From: DASQEH01 sp035633755
GTDB lineage: Bacteria > Actinomycetota > Actinomycetes > Propionibacteriales > Nocardioidaceae
Assembly (NCBI GenBank): GCA_035633755.1
Contig: DASQEH010000070.1
Coordinates: 1-10,517, forward strand
Direction of reading: 5' to 3'
Length of the DNA stretch: 10,517 nt
How positions within the stretch are numbered: position 1 is the first letter of the stretch; each line of letters begins with the position of its first letter. The notes under the pieces were generated by a model. It was given only the letters and a program-made list of their open reading frames with translations, ran no database searches and was not told the origin of the DNA. Position numbers and translations under genes: made by a program. Below are positions 5,719-10,517 of the stretch, one piece after another.

Positions 5719-6709
5719 GCAAGAACATCTGCAGGATTCCGTACACCGCGGCGGCGACCAGTCCAGCAGCGGGGAAGGTCAGCACCCACGCCCCGACGAT
5801 CGTGCGCGCCACTCCCCATCGAACCGCCGACTTCCGCTTGGTTGCTCCGGCGCCCATGACGGCCGACGTGATGATGTGGGTGGTCGAGATGGGCGCCTCG
5901 AAGACGTAGGCGGTGACGTAGAGAATCGAGGCCGCCGTGGTCTCCGCTGCGAATCCACGCGGGGGGTCGAGGGCGATGATCCTGCGCCCGAGTGTCCGCA
6001 TGATGCGCCACCCACCCGAGTAGGTCCCGAGTGAGATGGCGGTGGCTGCTGAGACGATGACCCACCAGGGCAACCCGTCGGAGTCGTCGACGTATCCGGC
6101 GGTGAGGAGCGCGAGAAAGATGACCCCCATCGTCTTCTGTGCGTCCTGCAGGCCGTGCCCCAGGGCCATTGCTGCCGCCGACAAGGTCTGCGCGAACTTG
6201 AACCCCCGGTTGGTCCTTGCCGGGTTGCTGCGGCGGAATGCCCACATGATCGCCAGCATGAAAAAGAAAGCCGCAGTGAACCCCGCCAGTGGGGACAGCA
6301 CCATGGGGATGAGCACTTTCTCCTCGATGGCCGACCACGCCACGACGCTTCCTGAGGCGAGGGCGGCACCCACGAGGCCGCCGATCAACGCGTGCGACGA
6401 CGATGACGGCAACCCGAAGTACCACGTGGTGAGGTTCCAACCGATGGCGCCCGACAGGCCTGCTATGACGACGACCAGGCCTGAGCTACCGGACGGAGGG
6501 GATATGACGTCGCTCACCGTTGTCGCGACGGCCTGGCCGAGAAAGGCCCCGACGAAGTTCATCACCGCCGCGAGAAGCAGGGCCATCCGCGGCGTCAGCG
6601 CGCGCGTCGAGATTGACGTCGCGATGGCATTGGCGGCGTCGTGAAAGCCGTTGGTGTAGTCGAACGTAAGGGCAACGACGACGACCGCCACAACGAGCGC
6701 CAGTTCCAC
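5714..6709 (-). CDS. pit: PiT-family low-affinity inorganic phosphate transporter
   Basis: This polytopic inner-membrane protein imports phosphate as a metal-phosphate/proton symporter. The duplicated PiT signature is clear: 'FDYTNGFHDAANAIAT' near the N-terminus (about 16-31) and 'GHGLQDAQKTMGV' in the second half (about 184-196), with 'GLPSSSSHALIGG' (about 99-111) and 'PISTTHIITSAVMGAG' (about 273-288). The 331 residues match short bacterial Pit proteins. A GTG at 6709 is preferred: AAGGAG (6718-6723, minus) lies 8 nt before it. A TTG at 6715 overlaps the DUF47 stop (TTGA) but would sit only 2 nt from that ribosome binding site. It follows its DUF47 partner as usual for PiT operons. The stop lies inside a tandem duplication shared with the convergent mutT1-like gene. 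Confidence 0.96.
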   Translation of the reverse strand: MELALVVAVVVVALTFDYTNGFHDAANAIATSISTRALTPRMALLLAAVMNFVGAFLGQAVATTVSDVISPPSGSSGLVVVIAGLSGAIGWNLTTWYFGLPSSSSHALIGGLVGAALASGSVVAWSAIEEKVLIPMVLSPLAGFTAAFFFMLAIMWAFRRSNPARTNRGFKFAQTLSAAAMALGHGLQDAQKTMGVIFLALLTAGYVDDSDGLPWWVIVSAATAISLGTYSGGWRIMRTLGRRIIALDPPRGFAAETTAASILYVTAYVFEAPISTTHIITSAVMGAGATKRKSAVRWGVARTIVGAWVLTFPAAGLVAAAVYGILQMFLP

Positions 6710-6711
6710 GC

Positions 6712-7323
6712 TCAAGACTCCTTGACCGCGATCTGCTCGATGATATTGGCCACGGTCTCGAATCCATCGATGGCGCTCTCCAACGAGTCGACGATGTCCT
6801 TCAGCTTCATCACGGTGAGCGCCTCGTACTTGCCGCTGAAGAGCTTCGCGAGAATCCGCCGATAGAACTTGTCCCCCTCGTTCTCCAGCCGATTGATCTC
6901 GATCCAGTAGTCCTCGAGGCCGCGCATCGTGCGTAGGCGTGGCATCGCGTCGGCGGTGAGCTCTGCTGCACGCTGGATGACGTCGACCTGTTTGGCGAGC
7001 TCGGTCGGCAGCTTCTTCACTTCGTAGAGCGTCGCGAGGTCGACGGCTTCGTCCATAAAGTCCATGACGTCGTCGAGCGCGGCTGCCAGCCGGTAGATGT
7101 CTTCTCGGTCGAAGGGAGTGACGAACGTGGTGTTGACCATGCGCACGATCGCGTGCGTCGTCTCGTCGCCTTGATGCTCGGCGTCGCGCATGCGGTTGGC
7201 CAGCGCCGCTCGGTCGGTGTCGTCCTGCAGCAGTTCAGCGAGCAGGTGCGCCCCGACGACCAGATTCTTGGCTGACTCAGTGAACAGGTCGTAGAACTTC
7301 GGTTCCAAAGGGCGAAAGCGCAT
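6712..7323 (-). CDS. DUF47/PhoU-like partner of the Pit transporter
   Basis: The 203-residue, soluble, all-helical protein belongs to the DUF47 (PhoU-like) family, which is commonly encoded directly upstream of pit and is thought to regulate it. Family landmarks are visible: 'FYDLFTESAKNLV' (10-22), 'AEHQGDETTH' (48-57), 'FVTPFDREDIYRLAAALDDVMDFMDEA' as one long conserved helix region (67-93), 'LENEGDKFYRRIL' (146-158) and 'KDIVDSLESAIDGFETVANIIE' (175-196). The repeated acidic E/DxxxD patterns are the metal-binding motifs of PhoU folds. The ATG at 7323 has GGGAAG about 10 nt upstream. Its stop overlaps the alternative pit TTG, and the pit ribosome binding site lies within its last codons, so the two are one operon. 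It should not be confused with true PhoU, which serves the Pst system. Confidence 0.93.
   Translation of the reverse strand: MRFRPLEPKFYDLFTESAKNLVVGAHLLAELLQDDTDRAALANRMRDAEHQGDETTHAIVRMVNTTFVTPFDREDIYRLAAALDDVMDFMDEAVDLATLYEVKKLPTELAKQVDVIQRAAELTADAMPRLRTMRGLEDYWIEINRLENEGDKFYRRILAKLFSGKYEALTVMKLKDIVDSLESAIDGFETVANIIEQIAVKES
6718..6723 (-). promoter_or_regulatory. Ribosome binding site that decides the pit start
   Basis: The minus-strand AAGGAG here, inside the last codons of the DUF47 gene, is 8 nt from the GTG at 6709 but only 2 nt from the TTG at 6715. The optimal spacing favours the GTG. Confidence 0.7.
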
Positions 7324-7339
7324 GGCCTGGCAACTTCCC

Positions 7340-7350
7340 GTTCACTTAGC
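7340..7350. promoter_or_regulatory. Possible PHO-box half-site upstream of the DUF47-pit operon
   Basis: GTTCACTTAGC on the plus strand matches 10 of 11 positions of the Streptomyces PhoP direct-repeat unit, G(G/T)TCAYYYR(G/C)G. It lies 17-27 nt before the DUF47 start. The next 11-mer (7351-7361) matches poorly and the third (7362-7372) moderately, so a full tandem array is not present. Phosphate transporter genes are known PhoP targets in Streptomyces, which makes the position attractive, but a single unit can occur by chance. Confidence 0.3.
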
Positions 7351-7367
7351 GGCAAGGTCACGGTAAT

Positions 7368-7387
7368 GCTAGGGGTAGGCCCCTCGC
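7368..7387 (-). terminator. GC-rich hairpin between the small gene and the DUF47 gene
   Basis: AGGGG (7371-7375) pairs with CCCCT (7380-7384) around a TAGG loop, and after one mismatch GC (7368-7369) pairs with GC (7386-7387). On the minus strand it lies 25 bases after the small gene's stop and 44 bases before the DUF47 start. There is no T-run, so it is a weak terminator, attenuator or RNA-stability element separating the two genes. Confidence 0.35.
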
Positions 7388-7412
7388 TATGCGGGAAATT
7401 GGCAGCGCACAG

Positions 7413-7598
7413 CTAGCTCGGGCCGCCCAGCGGCTGGCGTGCACGCGGAATGACGGGTGCCAGTCCCAGGATCTGGTCGATCTCGGCCTGCGACAACCGG
7501 TGGTCGGAGTGTGACGTGGCGACGATGAGCTTCGTCATGAGCTCGATCTCCTCGACCACTTGCGAGTCGTGGACGGTGACGCCTGGCTGATCGTTCAC
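7413..7598 (-). CDS. Small protein of unknown function (61 aa)
   Basis: I do not recognise this as a named family. The GTG at 7598 has a strong ribosome binding site, AGGGGAGG, 9 nt upstream on the minus strand, which is the main reason to call it real. The protein is soluble and mostly helical by composition, with an acidic first half ('VVEEIELMTKLIV', 14-26) and a short segment 'RLSQAEIDQILGL' (34-46), followed by a Pro/Arg/Gly tail. That segment resembles the LSQxEIDxLL motif at the N-termini of FliM and FliN, but nothing flagellar is nearby and it may just be an amphipathic helix. The gene is divergent from the alanine dehydrogenase-family enzyme, sharing its 183-base promoter region, and lies 89 bases upstream of the DUF47 gene, with a hairpin between. 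Confidence 0.7.
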   Translation of the reverse strand: MNDQPGVTVHDSQVVEEIELMTKLIVATSHSDHRLSQAEIDQILGLAPVIPRARQPLGGPS

Positions 7599-7703
7599 GG
7601 CTCAGAACCTCCCCTGCTTGCGTCCCCAGTCGAGCTCATGCGCCCCCAGGACTCGGCTAGGCCAAGCCTCCGCAGCCTAACGCCCTCGCGCGGTTTCGCA
7701 GCC

Positions 7704-7732
7704 TCGGGCCGCTCGGGGTCGCTTCGGGCCGC
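7704..7732. repeat. Three short imperfect direct repeats before the dehydrogenase-family gene
   Basis: TCGGGCCGC (7704-7712) recurs exactly at 7724-7732, with an intermediate variant TCGGGGTCGC (7713-7722). The spacing is about 10 bases, one helical turn. They lie 50-78 bases upstream of the ATG at 7782, within the divergent promoter region shared with the small gene. This could be a binding site for a regulator acting on one face of the DNA, or simple GC-rich low complexity. Confidence 0.35.
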
Positions 7733-7781
7733 ACAAACGTTGCTGTGGTACCAAGAGAGCATTCGACCTAGGGAGCACCTC

Positions 7782-8930
7782 ATGGACCAGTTGACCCTCG
7801 GAATTCTCGGCGAGTCGTCGAAGGAGAACGAGTACCGGCTACCCGTGCATCCCCGCCACTTCGACCGTGTCGATCCAGACCTTCGGGACCGGATACTCGT
7901 CGAAAATGGCTATGGCCGCCGCTACGGGGTAGCCGACGACGAGTTGCGCGCTAACGTGGGCGGGCTGGTGTCACGTGCTGAGATCATCGACGCCGCCGAC
8001 GTGATCCTCCTGCCGAAGCCAACCCTTGATGACGTGGAGAAGCTTCGGGACGGCCAGGTGCTCTGGGGATGGCCGCATTGCGTGCAGGACGTCGAGCTGA
8101 CCCAGGCGGCGATCGACAAGCGCCTGACGCTCATCGCCTGGGAGGCGATGAACCACTGGTCCTCCAGCGGATCGTTCGATGTGCACGTCTTCCACCGCAA
8201 CAACGAACTGGCCGGCTACTGCTCTGTCCAGCACGCGCTGACGCTCCTGGGCTCCACCGGTCACTATGGCCGACGACTCACTGCAGCGGTGATCGGGTTC
8301 GGCAACAGTGCGCGAGGTGCGGTGACTGCGCTGGCGGGGATGGGCGTCCAAGAGATCACCGCGCTGACGATGAGGGACCTCGCCGCCGTCGCCGCACCAA
8401 TCCCGGCGGTGACGCTGCGGCAGATGGAACGTTCGGACGGCGACCCCAGCCGTACCGAGGTGTTGTCCACGAATGGATCTGAAGCGGAGCCGATCGCAGC
8501 GTTCCTCGCCCAGTTCGACATCGTCGTGAACTGCGTACTGCAGGACACCGATGCTCCATTGATGTTCGTGACCAACGATGAGCTTGAACGGTTCCCCTCC
8601 GATGCTGTCCTCGTCGATGTCTCCTGCGACGAAGGCATGGGGTTCGAGTGCGCGGTGCCGACAACGTTCGAGGAACCAATGCTGACGGTGGCCAACGGCG
8701 TTCATTACTACGGCGTCGACCACAGCCCTTCCTATCTGTGGAACTCCGCGACGTGGGACATCAGCCTGGCGCTGATGCCGTTCCTGCGATGCATGCTGGA
8801 CGGTCCGGAGGCTTGGAATGGCAACGAGACCATCCGCCGGGCGATCGAGATCCGCGACGGCGTGGTTCAGAACCCGAAGATTCTCTCGTTCCAGGGCCGC
8901 TCGGAGGGTTACCCACACGAACGTCGGTGA
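7782..8930 (+). CDS. Alanine dehydrogenase/transhydrogenase-family oxidoreductase, N5-(carboxyethyl)ornithine synthase-like
   Basis: The 382-residue product has the two-domain AlaDH/PNT fold. The N-terminal substrate domain begins 'LGILGESSKENEYRLPVHP' (6-24), where alanine dehydrogenases read 'IGVPKEIKNNEYRV', and includes 'ILLPKP' (75-80). The Rossmann domain carries the dinucleotide-binding loop 'VIGFGNSARGA' (170-180), then 'DVSCDEGMGFE' (279-289). Relatives are annotated N5-(carboxyethyl)ornithine synthase, which reductively condenses pyruvate with the side-chain amine of ornithine using NADPH. This protein is somewhat longer and the true substrate is uncertain; an opine-type or saccharopine-like dehydrogenase remains possible. 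The ATG at 7782 has AGGGAG 6 nt upstream, and the longer frame from 7560 reads antisense through the small gene. It is monocistronic in this window and convergent with the membrane-protein gene. Confidence 0.85.
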   Translation: MDQLTLGILGESSKENEYRLPVHPRHFDRVDPDLRDRILVENGYGRRYGVADDELRANVGGLVSRAEIIDAADVILLPKPTLDDVEKLRDGQVLWGWPHCVQDVELTQAAIDKRLTLIAWEAMNHWSSSGSFDVHVFHRNNELAGYCSVQHALTLLGSTGHYGRRLTAAVIGFGNSARGAVTALAGMGVQEITALTMRDLAAVAAPIPAVTLRQMERSDGDPSRTEVLSTNGSEAEPIAAFLAQFDIVVNCVLQDTDAPLMFVTNDELERFPSDAVLVDVSCDEGMGFECAVPTTFEEPMLTVANGVHYYGVDHSPSYLWNSATWDISLALMPFLRCMLDGPEAWNGNETIRRAIEIRDGVVQNPKILSFQGRSEGYPHERR

Positions 8931-8944
8931 CGCTCCCGACCCTT

Positions 8945-8957
8945 GCCTGGGCCAGGC
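8945..8957. terminator. Short palindrome between convergent stops
   Basis: GCCTGGGCCAGGC is a near-perfect palindrome (5-bp stem, 3-nt loop) in the 33-base gap between the dehydrogenase-family gene (stop at 8930) and the convergent membrane-protein gene (stop at 8964). Its position suits a bidirectional terminator, but there is no T-run on either side. Confidence 0.3.
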
Positions 8958-8963
8958 TACGAC

Positions 8964-9647
8964 TCAGGTGGTAGCGGCCGCCGGTAGGAGCAGGTTCTCC
9001 TTGCGCGCCACCGATACGGCTGCCACCACGGTGACCGTGACGGCGGTGCCTGTGATAGCCAGCAGCGAGAGGTTCTTAAGCAAGACGAACGTCACCAGCG
9101 ACTGCGACTGGAGCAACCAGAACGTGACACCGGCGCGGCAGAGACTCACCACAGCCCAGAGCAAAGTGAGACGCCAGAACAGGCGCTGCACATTGGGGCG
9201 CATGGCGATCTCGTTGTCCATCGGGTAGAAGTCGGCGGCGAGGCGAGCGACTACGGGTCGTGCGGTGGCAAGGGATACGAAGAACCCGAGGGCGACGAAC
9301 GAGTCGGTCACCACCGGCTGCAGGAAATAGAGGAACGTGTCACCGCTGGCCAGGGCCACGCCGGTCCGGATCGTCATGATCGTGACTGTGAGTGCCAGCA
9401 ATCCTGATGCCCGGCGTTTCGTGGCGACCCGCCAGGCAACGGCGCCGTAGCACCAGGCCAATCCCGCGATGAGGGCTGCCCAAACGCTCATCGTGACCAA
9501 GCAGACGTAGAAGAGGAGTCCGGGGATCACGATGGCTGTGCCCAAACTCAGGGCGAGGTGGCCGATGATGGTCTTGAGCCCAGGGACCTGCGGAGCGCCC
9601 TTGGCCGGTGTTGCCAGGACGTCGACGTCGCTTGTGTCTGCTGCCAT
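8964..9647 (-). CDS. Six-helix membrane protein, possibly VC0807-like
   Basis: The 227-residue product has a ~25-residue soluble N-terminus and six hydrophobic segments near 27-50, 52-72, 81-100, 108-126, 157-176 and 185-212, so it is an integral membrane protein. Between the fourth and fifth segments, 'SLATARPVVARLAADFYPMD' resembles the 'RPLxxRLAxDF' loop of VC0807/septation-protein-A-like actinobacterial proteins, and 'SGDTFLYFLQPVV' before it fits too. No function is established for this group. The ATG at 9647 follows from where conserved sequence begins; no good ribosome binding site precedes it, so the start is moderate. The much longer frame upstream is Arg/Pro/Ser-rich antisense of the sulfotransferase-like gene and is not coding. 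It is divergent from that gene. Confidence 0.75.
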   Translation of the reverse strand: MAADTSDVDVLATPAKGAPQVPGLKTIIGHLALSLGTAIVIPGLLFYVCLVTMSVWAALIAGLAWCYGAVAWRVATKRRASGLLALTVTIMTIRTGVALASGDTFLYFLQPVVTDSFVALGFFVSLATARPVVARLAADFYPMDNEIAMRPNVQRLFWRLTLLWAVVSLCRAGVTFWLLQSQSLVTFVLLKNLSLLAITGTAVTVTVVAAVSVARKENLLLPAAATT

Positions 9648-9865
9648 CGGTGTACCGGACCCGCCCCGGCTGGATAACGCCGATAGTTCGCAAACTGGCA
9701 GGGTCCACGAGGTCGACGTCACCGTTGACTTGCGTCCCTGTACTGCCACGGTACCGGTAATGAGATGCGATGGGAGCCGGACACTGGATCCTCGCCGCAT
9801 CGGCTGGTCGGCGGGTCGCGAGGCTTCGGCAGGTAACGCTACGCTCCCCGGCGGAGGTGTGGACC
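9648..9865. other. Divergent intergenic region
   Basis: This 218-base gap separates the membrane-protein gene from the sulfotransferase-like gene and should hold both promoters. TTGACT (9725-9730) is a good -35 match on the plus strand, but no TANNNT box lies 16-18 bases downstream. Small palindromes occur at 9648-9657 (CGGT-GT-ACCG) and 9750-9757 (CGGTACCG). No gene is visible. Confidence 0.4.
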
Positions 9866-10517
9866 GTGAGCCCGAAGAGAACGTATGTCCATGTGGGGCT
9901 GCCCAAGACGGGCACGACCTACATCCAGTCAGCGCTTTGGGAGAACCGCGACCGTCTCGAGGCAGCGGGTTGCCTCGTTCCCGGTGACAAGAGGGCCGCG
10001 AGTTGGCGCGCTGTCTCGGATCTCCTCGGCCGTCGACCGCACGGCGCGGAGGCGCGGCATGTGATGGGAGCGTGGGCCGCCTTCTCCGACGCTCTGCAGA
10101 ACTGGGACGGGGAACGAGCAATCTTCTCCGAGGAGCTGCTGTCCACCGCCACGAGGAGACATGCGCAGCGGCTGGTCGCGTCGCTGTCGCCGTCCGAGGT
10201 GCACGTCGTCGTCACGGTCCGGGATCTGGCCCGAACGATCCCCTCGGTGTGGCAACAAGAGGTTCGCAAAGGCAAGTCGTGGACCTGGGACGAGTTCGTG
10301 TCAACGGTTCGCGACCCGGACAGTGGTCCGCCGACGATAGGGGTGGCGTTTTGGCTCCGCTTCGATGTGGAGCGGATCCTGCGGATCTGGGAGGGCGTCG
10401 TCCCGTCGGCCAACATCCACGTGGTGGTGGTGCCGCCGCGCGACGTGTCACCGGATGCGTTACTCCAGCGCTTCTCGACGGCTGTAGGGCTGGATGAGTC
10501 CATGCTCGCGTCCCCGA
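9866..10517 (+). CDS. Sulfotransferase-like protein, 3' end beyond the window
   Basis: An open frame runs without a stop from the GTG at 9866 to the right edge (217 codons). GGAGGT (9853-9858) lies 7 nt before the GTG, giving high confidence in the start. The N-terminus 'YVHVGLPKTGTTYIQ' (7-21) is the 5'-phosphosulfate-binding loop of PAPS-dependent sulfotransferases (LPKTGTT). 'VTVRDLARTIPSVWQQ' (116-131) is the 3'-phosphate-binding segment, with Arg119 and Ser127 in the expected positions. Such enzymes transfer sulfate from PAPS to a hydroxyl or amine of a carbohydrate, lipid or small molecule; the acceptor cannot be told. This branch resembles the many unassigned actinobacterial sulfotransferase-like proteins. 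It is divergent from the membrane-protein gene. Confidence 0.85.
   Translation, partial: MSPKRTYVHVGLPKTGTTYIQSALWENRDRLEAAGCLVPGDKRAASWRAVSDLLGRRPHGAEARHVMGAWAAFSDALQNWDGERAIFSEELLSTATRRHAQRLVASLSPSEVHVVVTVRDLARTIPSVWQQEVRKGKSWTWDEFVSTVRDPDSGPPTIGVAFWLRFDVERILRIWEGVVPSANIHVVVVPPRDVSPDALLQRFSTAVGLDESMLASP

Noticed and set aside
7560..7781. Long N-terminal extension of the dehydrogenase-family gene
   Set aside because: The first 74 codons lie antisense to the small gene and in the promoter region; conserved sequence and the ribosome binding site mark the ATG at 7782.
9648..10121. 158-codon extension of the membrane protein upstream of its ATG
   Set aside because: It is antisense to the sulfotransferase-like gene and low-complexity Arg/Ser/Pro sequence.
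1..10517. CRISPR array, prophage, transposon, toxin-antitoxin or defence island
   Set aside because: No repeat array, integrase or transposase, attachment site or defence-domain protein was seen; the gene content is housekeeping.

Overview
The window comes from the chromosome of a high-GC actinobacterium (Actinomycetota). Strong GC bias at third codon positions, GTG starts, a mycothiol synthase (MshD) and a GlnR-type orphan regulator all point there. The order glnR - mshD - ppk1 - mutT1-like resembles, in compressed form, neighbourhoods known from Mycobacterium (glnR/mshD; ppk1/mutT1) and Streptomyces. The genus cannot be named from the sequence alone.

Layout. Bases 1-12 hold the first four codons of a minus-strand gene that leaves the window, with an excellent ribosome binding site; a thiosulfate sulfurtransferase is a guess from synteny. 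Bases 13-454 contain no convincing gene but carry three dyads, one of which looks like a TetR-type operator. A MoaD/ThiS-like sulfur carrier protein (455-763, minus) is divergent from a plus-strand chain: glnR (860-1600) and mshD (1597-2517) overlap by 4 bases, a 60-base gap with an AT-rich promoter-like element follows, then ppk1 (2578-4806) and a Nudix plus histidine-phosphatase fusion (4803-5681), again overlapping by 4 bases. This chain converges on a minus-strand phosphate-uptake pair, a DUF47/PhoU-like protein (6712-7323) and a PiT transporter (5714-6709). A 25-base exact tandem duplication, containing the stop codons of both convergent genes, separates the two blocks.

Further right, a small unknown protein (7413-7598, minus) lies upstream of the DUF47 gene and is divergent from an alanine dehydrogenase/transhydrogenase-family enzyme (7782-8930, plus) of the kind annotated as N5-(carboxyethyl)ornithine synthase. 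This enzyme converges on a six-helix membrane protein (8964-9647, minus). At the right edge a sulfotransferase-like gene (9866 onward, plus) runs out of the window.

How the genes fit together. The core is phosphate and nucleotide housekeeping: Pi import (PiT with its DUF47 partner), storage of phosphate as polyphosphate (PPK1), and nucleotide sanitation (MutT1-like). It is joined to nitrogen control (GlnR) and redox-thiol synthesis (MshD). I see no defence system, mobile element, CRISPR array, tRNA or rRNA. The less ordinary signals are regulatory: the shared-stop tandem duplication, a hairpin that could mask the glnR ribosome binding site, an orphan operator-like palindrome, and possible start-site conflicts for ppk1 and pit.
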